The notes beneath the pieces were generated by a model. It did no database searches, was not told the DNA's origin, and worked only from the letters and a program-made list of their open reading frames with translations. Source: Gemmatimonadota bacterium (GTDB lineage: Bacteria; JBHIER01; G020348925). From it: 18,504 nt of DNA. A program made the translations under genes and the position numbers. Below, piece after piece: positions 6,717-14,347 of the stretch (position 1 is the first letter of the stretch; each line of letters starts with the position of its first letter). The DNA is taken from positions 2,046,171 through 2,064,674 of the forward strand of contig CP070758.1 in NCBI GenBank assembly GCA_020348925.1, in the 5' to 3' direction.

Positions 6717-8935
6717 CGATCATCCTCAGAAGAGTATCTTCTTTGAGGAGGTTCGGTTTTTCTATCTGGAGTGTACCCGCGAGGTGAGCTCCCTCGAGGT
6801 GCACCCCCTCGGGCTGAACCTCCTCGGTGTGCACTCCCTCGTGGTGCGCCTCCTCGGGGCGATCCCAGAGCAGCCTTTCTGCTTAATTTCACTTTTCCCA
6901 AGGGATCGATACTGATCACCTTCACCAGAATTTCATCTCCGAGGGAAACAACGTCTTCCACGCGGTTCACCCTGTGGCGCTCCAAATCGGATATATGGAC
7001 CAATCCTTCTTTGGCGGGCATGAACTCAACAAAAGCGCCGAAGTTCGTAATCTTTTTCACGACGCCTGTGTACGTTCTGCCGATCTCGGGTTCCTCCACC
7101 ACAGCGTTGATGAGGTTCACCGCTTTTTGTCCCATTTCAAGATCATTGGCAGCGACAGTAATTGTACCATCATCCTCAATATCAATTTTCGCGTCCGTCT
7201 GTTCCTGAATACTTCTGATCATCTTCCCCCCCGGTCCGATCACATCCCCGATTTTTTCCACGGGAATTTTCAGGATCGAAATTCTCGGAGCATAGATGGA
7301 GAGATCGGGTCGCGGTTTGGAGATGGTCTGCGTCATGATATCCAGAATATGGAGCCTCCCGACATGTGCTTTCTCCAGAGCCACTTCAAGCAACTCGTAT
7401 GAGATTCCGCTCATTTTGATATCCATTTGAAAGGCGGTGATCCCCCTCCGGGTTCCGGTCACTTTGAAATCCATGTCGCCAAGATGATCTTCAACACCGA
7501 GAATATCGGTCAGAATCTCGACACGATCTTTCTCTTTGACCATGCCCATGGCAATACCGGCTACCATTTCTTTGATGGGAACGCCGGCATCCATGAGTGC
7601 CAGTGTCCCAGCGCAGACGGTGGCCATGGATGAGGATCCGTTCGATTCGAGCACATCGGAGACAATGCGGATGGTGTAGGGAAAATCCTCATCCGACGGG
7701 ATCATCGGCTCGATGGCCCGCTCAGCCAAAGCGCCGTGTCCGATTTCCCTTCGCCCAGGACCGCGGATAGGTCGGACTTCTCCGACACTAAAAGGTGGAA
7801 AATTGTAATGGAGCATATAGCTCTTCCAAGATTCTCCTATTAAATCGTCAATGCGCTGTTCATCCATCTTCGTCCCGAGAGTAGCGACCGCTAGGCTCTG
7901 TGTCTGCCCTCTGGTGAACAACGCGGAACCGTGCGTGCGGGGGAGCACGCCGACCTCGCAAGAGACCGGCCGGACTTCATCCAAACTCCGACCATCAATG
8001 CGCTGTCCCCCCTCAAGAATCATACGACGCATATCCTCCTTTTCGATCTCAAAAACCAGTGAGGTCATGACTTTTTCGCATTCGGGAAATCGTTCGGTCA
8101 ACTCCGCGATAACGTACTCCACCGTATCGTCAATTGCTTTCTGCCTCTGCTCTTTATCCGGAAGCATATTGGCACGACGAATTCTGTCAAGACACATATT
8201 TTTTACTGTTTGGGTGAGTTCCTCATTCACTTCAGGAGACGTCACTTCCCGTTTCGGCTTGCCGCAGACAGCTATCAGCTCCCGTTCGAGTTCGATAATG
8301 TTCTGAATCGATTCATGGCCAAAACGAATGGCTTCCAAAAGTTCATGCTCGGGAATTTCCTTGGCCTTGCCCTCAACCATAAGGATGGAATCAGCGCTGC
8401 CTGTGACCACAATGTCTAAGTCGCTCTCCTCCAACTGTGAAAACGTGGGATTGAGCACATACTTTCCAGAAATGTACCCCACACGAACGGCCCCAAGCGG
8501 CGTCGAAAAGGGGATATCCGAAATGCATAGGGCGGACGCTGCTCCGATGAGGCCCAGCACATCTGCATCGTTCTCTTGATCCGACGATAGGACCGTGATC
8601 ATCACTTGAACTTCGTGCATAAACTCGGGGGGGAACAGAGGTCTTATGGGACGATCAACGAGTCGAGCACTCAAGATCTCCTTCTCCCCCGGTCGCCCCT
8701 CCCTCTTGAAAAAACCTCCGGGTATTTTTCCGGCCGCATAGGCTTTTTCTCGGTATTCAACCTGCAGCGGAAAGAAGCCGCGATCTTCGATTGCTTCCTT
8801 CGCTCCCACCACAGTAGCCAGAATAGCCGTGTCGGCATATCGAACGAACACAGCGCCATCAGCCTGTTTTGCCATTCTCCCCGTTTCGATACTGAGGGTT
8901 CTCCCCCCCAACTCCATCTCCATACTATGGATCAT
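6713..8935 (-). CDS. pnp: Polyribonucleotide nucleotidyltransferase (PNPase)
   Basis: PNPase is the phosphorolytic 3'-to-5' exoribonuclease of the RNA degradosome. The 740 residues show the full order: first RNase PH domain (about 8-145), helical linker, second RNase PH domain (about 310-535), KH domain (about 551-612) with GPGG at 567-570, and S1 domain (about 621-686). Active-site residues are visible in VEDHLGDMDFKVTGT (481-495), with D483, D487 and D489. The phosphate-binding SNGSSSMATVCAGT begins at 431. After S1 comes an unusual tail of six Arg-Gly pentapeptides (692-721) and a charged end. GGAGG precedes the ATG by seven bases. rpsO is 42 bases upstream, the classic rpsO-pnp arrangement. 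Confidence 0.98.
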   Translation of the reverse strand: MIHSMEMELGGRTLSIETGRMAKQADGAVFVRYADTAILATVVGAKEAIEDRGFFPLQVEYREKAYAAGKIPGGFFKREGRPGEKEILSARLVDRPIRPLFPPEFMHEVQVMITVLSSDQENDADVLGLIGAASALCISDIPFSTPLGAVRVGYISGKYVLNPTFSQLEESDLDIVVTGSADSILMVEGKAKEIPEHELLEAIRFGHESIQNIIELERELIAVCGKPKREVTSPEVNEELTQTVKNMCLDRIRRANMLPDKEQRQKAIDDTVEYVIAELTERFPECEKVMTSLVFEIEKEDMRRMILEGGQRIDGRSLDEVRPVSCEVGVLPRTHGSALFTRGQTQSLAVATLGTKMDEQRIDDLIGESWKSYMLHYNFPPFSVGEVRPIRGPGRREIGHGALAERAIEPMIPSDEDFPYTIRIVSDVLESNGSSSMATVCAGTLALMDAGVPIKEMVAGIAMGMVKEKDRVEILTDILGVEDHLGDMDFKVTGTRRGITAFQMDIKMSGISYELLEVALEKAHVGRLHILDIMTQTISKPRPDLSIYAPRISILKIPVEKIGDVIGPGGKMIRSIQEQTDAKIDIEDDGTITVAANDLEMGQKAVNLINAVVEEPEIGRTYTGVVKKITNFGAFVEFMPAKEGLVHISDLERHRVNRVEDVVSLGDEILVKVISIDPLGKVKLSRKAALGSPRGGAPRGSAHRGGSARGGAPRGSSPRGYTPDRKTEPPQRRYSSEDDR
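6773..6862 (-). repeat. 15-base tandem repeat coding an RG-rich PNPase tail
   Basis: Six consecutive 15-base units encode pentapeptides of the form (S/A)(P/H/A)RG(G/S/Y), residues 692 to 721 of PNPase. On the plus strand the element CCTCG recurs at exactly 15-base spacing (6792, 6807, 6822, 6837, 6852), with a degenerate first copy at 6777. The units have diverged at codon third positions, so the array is not a fresh duplication. Arg-Gly repeats commonly bind RNA, so an auxiliary RNA-binding role is the natural inference. Confidence 0.9.
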
Positions 8936-8977
8936 TCAACAACCTCCACATTCATCGCGGTCAGTAGAACACATATT

Positions 8978-9247
8978 CTATTTTCTAAGATTTAAGTCCC
9001 CTATGATCTTCTTATATCTCTCCGGATCTTTCCTGTTCAAATAGTTCAATAATCGTCGGCGTTGACCGACGAGTTTCATGAGACCTCTGCGGGAATGATG
9101 ATCTTTGGAATGGGTTCGAAAATGCTCCGTCAAATCACCGATCCGTTTCGTCAGAAGTGCAATCTGCACCTCCGCAGAACCGCAGTCTTTTTCATGAGTT
9201 TGAAATTTTTCAACCAGTGACCGTTTTTCTTCCGCCGTTAAAGTCAC
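8978..9247 (-). CDS. rpsO: 30S ribosomal protein S15
   Basis: S15 is a primary 16S rRNA-binding protein that helps build the platform of the 30S subunit. The 89-residue length is exactly that of the family. Recognisable segments include [19 protein letters not shown] in the N-terminal half and [20 protein letters not shown], which contains the conserved rRNA-contacting His, Asp and Ser residues. The start codon is GTG (9245-9247), with an excellent AGGAGG five bases upstream. That Shine-Dalgarno lies within the 12 bases separating it from the ribF stop. There is no room for a separate promoter or long leader, so translational autoregulation by a leader pseudoknot, as known in E. coli, is not obvious here. 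Confidence 0.98.
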   Translation of the reverse strand: MTLTAEEKRSLVEKFQTHEKDCGSAEVQIALLTKRIGDLTEHFRTHSKDHHSRRGLMKLVGQRRRLLNYLNRKDPERYKKIIGDLNLRK

Positions 9248-9259
9248 AAGAACCTCCTT

Positions 9260-10210
9260 TCAAACAACGTGTGTTAATGTATAGGCGTTCGAGAGCATGT
9301 GCAATGCTTTTGATTTATCACGTTCAATTTGATCGACCAAATCCTCTTCACTTTCAAAGCGACGTTCTTCCCTGATTCGGTACATGACGTCAATCGTTAT
9401 GACTTCATCATAGATGTCTTCTTGAAAATCGAACAGATGTACTTCGATCGTCCGGTCGGACTCGGGAAACGTCGGACGCCGACCGATGTTCATCAATCCC
9501 CCATATATCCGCTCATGTTGATGCGCTCGAATGGCATAAACCCCCTCAGCAGGATACAGTTTGTGCGCGGCGATCGTTTGAATGTTTGCGGTGGGAAACG
9601 TCAATGTGCGTCCGCGCGCGTCTCCATGGATGACACGCCCTGAAAAGAAAAAGGGCCGACCCAATAATTTTGAAGCCTGTTCGACATCGCCTCTCAGAAG
9701 ACACTCTCGTATCCAACTGCTGCTCACCCGGCGACCGTCCACTGCTACCGGGGAAACCGGGTGAACGGAGAAACCATACTGTCGACCCAGTTTCTCAAGT
9801 TCGGATAGAGTCCCCGCCCGGTTTTTACCGAAAGCGTGATTGCGACCAATGATGATCTCCTTCAAGCCTATTTTTTCAACGAGGAAGGAGGTGACGAAAT
9901 CACCCGCGCTCATTTGAGAAAAGGCGTCGGTAAACGGCAGGATGAGTACGATATCAAGTTTGGTTTGCTCAAGAAATCGCACCTTTTCATCTTTTGTCAT
10001 GAGAAGGTACGGAGCGCTTTCCGGAGCAACAACGGTTTGAGGATGAGGTTCGAAAGAGATCAAGATGGATGTTCCGTTCAATGACGCAGCTCGTTCGATC
10101 ACCCTGTCAATAATAACGTGATGACCAACATGGAGACCGTCAAAGGTTCCAACCGTGACGACAGGATACGTATAGGAATCTAAGGCAACAAGCTGTTCGA
10201 TAACTTTCAT
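9260..10210 (-). CDS. ribF: Bifunctional riboflavin kinase / FAD synthetase
   Basis: The enzyme phosphorylates riboflavin to FMN and adenylylates FMN to FAD. The length of 316 residues is usual. The N-terminal nucleotidyltransferase domain carries GTFDGLHVGH (21-30), the HxGH-type ATP site, and the later SSSWIRECLLRGDVEQA. The C-terminal flavokinase domain (about 185-310) carries FSGRVIHGDARGRTLTFPTANI and the GRRPTF segment. In the FMN-binding loop the residue before FPTAN is Thr, where Gly is more common. The ATG follows the truB stop after only four bases and has no strong Shine-Dalgarno, which suggests translational coupling. rpsO follows after 12 bases. Confidence 0.97.
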   Translation of the reverse strand: MKVIEQLVALDSYTYPVVTVGTFDGLHVGHHVIIDRVIERAASLNGTSILISFEPHPQTVVAPESAPYLLMTKDEKVRFLEQTKLDIVLILPFTDAFSQMSAGDFVTSFLVEKIGLKEIIIGRNHAFGKNRAGTLSELEKLGRQYGFSVHPVSPVAVDGRRVSSSWIRECLLRGDVEQASKLLGRPFFFSGRVIHGDARGRTLTFPTANIQTIAAHKLYPAEGVYAIRAHQHERIYGGLMNIGRRPTFPESDRTIEVHLFDFQEDIYDEVITIDVMYRIREERRFESEEDLVDQIERDKSKALHMLSNAYTLTHVV

Positions 10211-10214
10211 CGTC

Positions 10215-11123
10215 TCAAACGAGCACCCGGATTGGCTTTAGATAGAACTCCTCTTGGGATGTCGGACCCTCAAGAGTGCCCAGTCCCAATAACGTGTCAT
10301 CGGAGCCTACAATGCGAATTGTCCTCTGCTCGTCAGTCCATGTCTGTGTCTCAAAACCAATCTGCCGAACGACAGGGGCTCCGTTCGCAATGCGGTATCC
10401 CTCCGCAGCTCCTACTCTAATTTTCGGAAGCGAACTGAGAGCATCATTGATGGAAACGATATGCTTCTGGAGAACACCCGTCTTCATGAAACGCTCAATT
10501 TCCTCTAATGTGCAGGCGTCCTCAAGGCCGAATTGTCCCACCCGTGTCCTTTGGAGCGCAGTGATATGAGCACCACAGCCCAATGTTTCGCCGATATCGG
10601 CAGCCAACGAACGGATATAGGTTCCTGGGGAGCATTGTACCAGGATCTTCAGATCATCGTTGTGAACCTCTATGAGGTCGAGATTGAAAATGTGGATCCT
10701 TCGTGACGGACGGCTGACGGTCTCTCCGTTTCTGGCCCGTTGATATAATCGCTTCCCGGCATGTTTGATTGCAGAGAACATGGGAGGTGTTTGTTCAATC
10801 TCCCCTTGAAAGGATGACAAAACATCCTTTATATCTTGAAGTGTCGCATGAGTGCTCCTTTTCTCCAGGACCGTCCCCTCAGCGTCAAGGGTGTCTGTTG
10901 TGACTCCCAATTTGAGCGTCGCGATATATTCCTTCTTTTTCCGCGTTATGTACTGGGCGATCTTTGTCGCTTTACCCATACACACCGGGAGCACCCCTGT
11001 GGCCATCGGATCAAGAGTCCCCGTATGTCCCACCTTTGATTCGCCGATCAAATGACGAATCTTCAAGACAACATCATGAGATGTCAAACCACGTGGTTTA
11101 TCTATAATTAAAATGCCATCCAT
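10215..11123 (-). CDS. truB: tRNA pseudouridine(55) synthase
   Basis: TruB converts uridine 55 in the T loop of tRNAs to pseudouridine. With the start chosen it has 302 residues, normal for the family. The catalytic motif is VGHTGTLDPMATGVLP, with the nucleophile at D38. The N-terminus MDGILIIDKPRGLTSHDVV is also typical. A PUA-like RNA-binding domain occupies the C-terminus (from about 230). The frame stays open upstream into rbfA up to 11309, with another ATG at 11141, but both would overlap rbfA. The ATG at 11123 lies four bases after the rbfA TGA, the same TGA-four-ATG spacing seen between truB and ribF. GGAGG is about 11 bases upstream, slightly distant, so coupling to rbfA is likely. 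Confidence 0.96.
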   Translation of the reverse strand: MDGILIIDKPRGLTSHDVVLKIRHLIGESKVGHTGTLDPMATGVLPVCMGKATKIAQYITRKKKEYIATLKLGVTTDTLDAEGTVLEKRSTHATLQDIKDVLSSFQGEIEQTPPMFSAIKHAGKRLYQRARNGETVSRPSRRIHIFNLDLIEVHNDDLKILVQCSPGTYIRSLAADIGETLGCGAHITALQRTRVGQFGLEDACTLEEIERFMKTGVLQKHIVSINDALSSLPKIRVGAAEGYRIANGAPVVRQIGFETQTWTDEQRTIRIVGSDDTLLGLGTLEGPTSQEEFYLKPIRVLV

Positions 11124-11127
11124 ACGC

Positions 11128-11496
11128 TCACGCACCTCCATGTGAGTCGCACGAGTTCTCGCTCTTGAGATTTCTGAGCAACTCTTCGATATGTGCTCCG
11201 TACGAAACGGATTCGTCCAACCGGAAGGAAAGTTCAGGGACGTACCGGAGTCTGACCCTTTTCCCGATACAGTTTCGGATAAAACCGGTGGCACTTTGCA
11301 AGCCATCAAAAGTTTGTTGGATCTCGTCGTGTGATCCCAAAACGCTCACGAAGATTCTCGCATTCCTCAGATCATCGGATACGGAAACACCCGTCACGGT
11401 TACAAATCCCAAGCGAGGATCTTTCAACTCTTGAAGAATAATACTGCTGATCTCCTTTTGAAGAAGATCACCCACGCGTGTGGCTCGTTTTGACAT
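11128..11496 (-). CDS. rbfA: Ribosome-binding factor A
   Basis: RbfA is a small KH-like protein that binds free 30S subunits and supports late 16S rRNA maturation, especially at low temperature. With the ATG at 11496 it has 122 residues and begins MSKRATRVGDLLQKEI, as typical members do. The central LKDPRLGFVTVTGVSVSDDL and the later ELSFRLDESVSYGAHIEELL are family signatures. The frame extends six residues upstream to a TTG at 11514, and neither start has a convincing Shine-Dalgarno. The ATG is chosen from the usual N-terminus. It follows ylxP by about 40 bases that contain a small hairpin (11521-11537). truB follows after four bases. Confidence 0.95.
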   Translation of the reverse strand: MSKRATRVGDLLQKEISSIILQELKDPRLGFVTVTGVSVSDDLRNARIFVSVLGSHDEIQQTFDGLQSATGFIRNCIGKRVRLRYVPELSFRLDESVSYGAHIEELLRNLKSENSCDSHGGA

Positions 11497-11538
11497 TCTT
11501 ACAGTGCATCCCAACAGACCGAGAGCGTTCCACTCTCT

Positions 11539-11820
11539 TTAACGTATCTCCACAGAGTAATCAATGAGTTCGACTCGTCTCTCAGAGCGAATAAAATCAA
11601 CTACTTTTGAAAGGACTTGATGCGCAAATTGGGCATCGCTCGAAACCACAGCGACCCCGAGGAGCGCTCGTTGCCACAGATCATGATGATCGATCTCGGA
11701 GATACTGACGTTAAATTTTTTTTTAATACGTTCTTTCAGACCTTTCAATATCTGTCGCTTGCTTTTCAATGACCCATTACCCGGTAAATGCAAATCGACT
11801 GTACATGCTCCAATTAACAT
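11539..11820 (-). CDS. ylxP: DUF503 family protein (YlxP-like)
   Basis: This is a 93-residue protein of the DUF503 family. Its function is not established. The N-terminal strand MLIGACTVDLHLPGNGSLKSKRQ, read as MLIGACTVDLHLPG then SLKSKRQ, is the family hallmark, followed by a basic helix with RIKKKFNVSISEID. A ferredoxin-like alpha-beta fold is the usual prediction. No catalytic motif is visible. In Bacillus the equivalent gene also lies between infB and rbfA, so a role in ribosome assembly or initiation is an inference from position only. It starts at an ATG 38 bases after the infB stop, with little sign of a Shine-Dalgarno sequence. Confidence 0.9.
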   Translation of the reverse strand: MLIGACTVDLHLPGNGSLKSKRQILKGLKERIKKKFNVSISEIDHHDLWQRALLGVAVVSSDAQFAHQVLSKVVDFIRSERRVELIDYSVEIR

Positions 11821-11858
11821 ATCTATTCAAGTCTGTCGTGGGAGTTTCTCAAATACAA

Positions 11859-14063
11859 TTACGTACTGTTGCTCTTCAATTCCCTTGGGGTCTCGACCAC
11901 TTCGTACACTTCTAAGATATCATCGGATTTGATATCGGAAAATCGTTCCAAGCCAACACCACACTCAAATCCCGTCTGAACCTCGCGAACGTCCTCTTTG
12001 AACCGGCGAAGAGAAGCAATCTTCCCATCATAAATCGTGACACTATCTCGCAAAAGTCGAACGTTCATATTCCGCCGCACCGCTCCTGATTTGACAAAAC
12101 AGCCAGCAACGGTACCGATTCCCGATGCCCGGAAAATATCCCTGACCTCCAAGGTTCCTACGATGGTCTCCTTCATCTCCGGTTCTAACAATCCCTCAAT
12201 GGCAGCCTTGACATCATTCACGACTTCATAAATAATGTTATAAACCCTGATATCAATGTGTTCCTGTTGGGCCAGTAACCGTGCCCTCGGGTCCGGCTGG
12301 ACGTGAAAACCGATAATAATTGCCTCGGAGGCAACAGCTAAAAGTATATCGGAGGGTGAAATAGCTCCGACACCTTGGTGAATCACTCGAACTTTCACCT
12401 GATCAGTGCTCAATTTCATCAAAGTATCGCTCAGGGCTTCGACCGAACCATCCACATCCCCTTTGAGAATAAGGCACAAATCCTTGGCTTTTCCGGTCTG
12501 AATTTGTTGCGAGATATCATCCAGCGTAATCCGCTTCACAGGACGATAAATATGCTCCCGCTTCAATTGCTGCCTCTTCAAACTGAGTTCTCTGGCGTCC
12601 CTTTCCGAATCCATGACAACAAAAGTATCTCCAGCCATGGGGACACCGGCAATTCCGATCACCTGAACAGGAGTGGACGGTCCAGCCTTTGTCACGGTCT
12701 GTCCTCTGGCATTTACAAGCGTCCTGACCCGTCCGCTGTATAATCCGGTGACAAAGGGATCGCCGATATTCAAAGTCCCTTCCTGAACCAAGACCGTCGC
12801 TACCGGTCCCTTCCCCTTGTCCAGCTCCGCTTCGACAATGACTCCTTTTGCATTCTTATTGGGATTTGTCTTAAACTCCATCATTTGCGCTACCAACAGG
12901 AGCATCTCCAACAGTTTTGGGACACCCTCACCTGTCTTGGCTGAGACGTCGACGGCAATTGTTTTTCCGCCCCACTCCTCAACGAGCAATCCCTGTTGGG
13001 CCAGTTGTTTTCGAATCGTTTCTGCGTTGGCGTTCGGTTTATCAATTTTGTTGACAGCCACAACAATGGGTACATTTGCGGCTCTGGCATGATCTATCGC
13101 TTCGATCGTTTGGGGCATGACTGCCTCATCAGCGGCCACGACCAGCACAACGACATCCGTCACTTGAGTTCCTCGCGCCCTCATGGCCGTAAAGGCTTCA
13201 TGACCCGGTGTATCAAGGAACGTAATCTTTCCACCGACCACTTCAACGTCATAGGCACCGATGTGCTGTGTTATGCCTCCGGCTTCGGTAGCGACGACGT
13301 TGCTCTGTCTGATATAATCGAGAAGCTTCGTTTTTCCATGATCGACATGTCCCATAATGGTCACGACCGGTGCTCGAAGTTCGAGGGCCTCTTCCTCCTC
13401 TTCCTCTTCATCAAACACATCTGCCCCATACTCAGCCATGGCCTCAACCTCGAAATGAAATTCGTCGGCCACCATTGTGATTGTATCCATATCCAACCGC
13501 TGGTTGATCGTAACAAGCAATCCCATTTCCATGCATTTCGAAATCACCTCGGTCGGACTCACTTCCATCATTTCAGCCAATTCAGCAACCGAGATGAACT
13601 CACTGACCTGAATGACATTGGTTTCCTCGATTGCACCATCAGGCTTTATTTTTCTTTTCTGATACTTCTTCTTTGGCTTCTCTCTGCCCTCCATTCTCGC
13701 CAACGTCTTCTTCACACTGGCTTCGACGGCCTTTTGATCCACTTGCGGTCGATCTTTTTTTACTCTCCCCTTGGGCTTTTCAGAAGGTTTGACCCCCGTT
13801 TTCTTTCGCCACTTCCGTTCCTTTTTCACGGTCACACGCTCGGCCCGGCGCCGCGCTTCCATCTTTTTCTTCTTCCGGGCAAGTTCCTTCTTCTGTGCCT
13901 CTTTCTCTTCTTCAAACTTGCTGTCAATGGCTTTTCGCATTTCCTCAGTGACAACGCTCATATGACCTTTCACGCTGTACCCGCGCCCCCTGAGAACCTC
14001 AAGAAGCGCTTCACTGGAAAGATGAAATTCTCGTGCGACTTCGTAAACTCTCTTCTTTTCCAA
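11859..14063 (-). CDS. infB: Translation initiation factor IF-2
   Basis: IF2 is the GTPase that brings initiator tRNA to the 30S subunit and promotes subunit joining. The protein has 734 residues, at the short end because the linker is modest. The N-terminal IF2N-type domain (4-50) ends VKGHMSVV. A strongly basic linker covers about 60-140, with a second N domain at about 150-210. An acidic run of Glu (219-226) precedes the G domain. G motifs: GHVDHGKT (238-245), GGITQHIGA (262-270), DTPGH (284-288), NKID (338-341), SAKTGEG (374-380). Domains II, C1 and C2 follow. The start codon is TTG (14061-14063), four bases after an AGGA that overlaps the TAG stop of ylxR. The homologous reading begins right there and no nearby ATG is available. 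Confidence 0.97.
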   Translation of the reverse strand: MEKKRVYEVAREFHLSSEALLEVLRGRGYSVKGHMSVVTEEMRKAIDSKFEEEKEAQKKELARKKKKMEARRRAERVTVKKERKWRKKTGVKPSEKPKGRVKKDRPQVDQKAVEASVKKTLARMEGREKPKKKYQKRKIKPDGAIEETNVIQVSEFISVAELAEMMEVSPTEVISKCMEMGLLVTINQRLDMDTITMVADEFHFEVEAMAEYGADVFDEEEEEEEALELRAPVVTIMGHVDHGKTKLLDYIRQSNVVATEAGGITQHIGAYDVEVVGGKITFLDTPGHEAFTAMRARGTQVTDVVVLVVAADEAVMPQTIEAIDHARAANVPIVVAVNKIDKPNANAETIRKQLAQQGLLVEEWGGKTIAVDVSAKTGEGVPKLLEMLLLVAQMMEFKTNPNKNAKGVIVEAELDKGKGPVATVLVQEGTLNIGDPFVTGLYSGRVRTLVNARGQTVTKAGPSTPVQVIGIAGVPMAGDTFVVMDSERDARELSLKRQQLKREHIYRPVKRITLDDISQQIQTGKAKDLCLILKGDVDGSVEALSDTLMKLSTDQVKVRVIHQGVGAISPSDILLAVASEAIIIGFHVQPDPRARLLAQQEHIDIRVYNIIYEVVNDVKAAIEGLLEPEMKETIVGTLEVRDIFRASGIGTVAGCFVKSGAVRRNMNVRLLRDSVTIYDGKIASLRRFKEDVREVQTGFECGVGLERFSDIKSDDILEVYEVVETPRELKSNST

Positions 14064-14068
14064 CGTTC

Positions 14069-14347
14069 CTATACCTCGATGTTACCTTGTGTTTGCAACC
14101 CACACAGGGAACTGGCTTCAGCCATAAATGATGTGCGGTTCAGACATGAGCTGAAGGAATTCTTCTTCAAAGCTTTTTGAACGCACGCAAGCGTGGTACA
14201 CAGATAGAACCCTCGCCCGCCGAATCGCTGTCCTCGGTCAATTGTTACCGAACCGTCCCCATGCCGCACACATCGTAGGAATTCCCGTTTCGGCTTCACG
14301 CTTCGACAGCCGACGCACATTCGATAGGGAATGTGTCCGCGCTTCAT
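14069..14347 (-). CDS. ylxR: YlxR family RNA-binding protein (DUF448)
   Basis: This 92-residue basic protein belongs to the DUF448 family. The pattern is clear: RMCVGCRSVKPKREFLR at 9-25, with C11 and C14, then FGGRGFYLC (42-50), C55 and a KALKKN end. The Bacillus member (YlxR, also called RnpM) is reported to bind RNase P RNA and modulate RNase P, which would suit a cluster of RNA-maturation genes. The tail after about residue 68 is not conserved in type. Its ATG overlaps the nusA stop as ATGA, with a purine-rich AAGGGGGA immediately upstream. infB begins five bases after it ends. The companion gene ylxQ (an L7Ae-like protein), found next to it in Bacillus, is absent. Confidence 0.93.
   Translation of the reverse strand: MKRGHIPYRMCVGCRSVKPKREFLRCVRHGDGSVTIDRGQRFGGRGFYLCTTLACVQKALKKNSFSSCLNRTSFMAEASSLCGLQTQGNIEV

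Noticed and set aside
11124-11309. Longer truB product starting inside rbfA
   Set aside because: The extension would overlap rbfA by about 180 bases and precede the conserved TruB N-terminus. The ATG at 11123 fits family length and spacing.
12996-14180. A 394-codon plus-strand frame antisense to infB
   Set aside because: It lies opposite the IF2 N-terminal and G domains. Its composition mirrors the Lys and Glu rich linker, giving runs of Phe and Leu, with no independent support.
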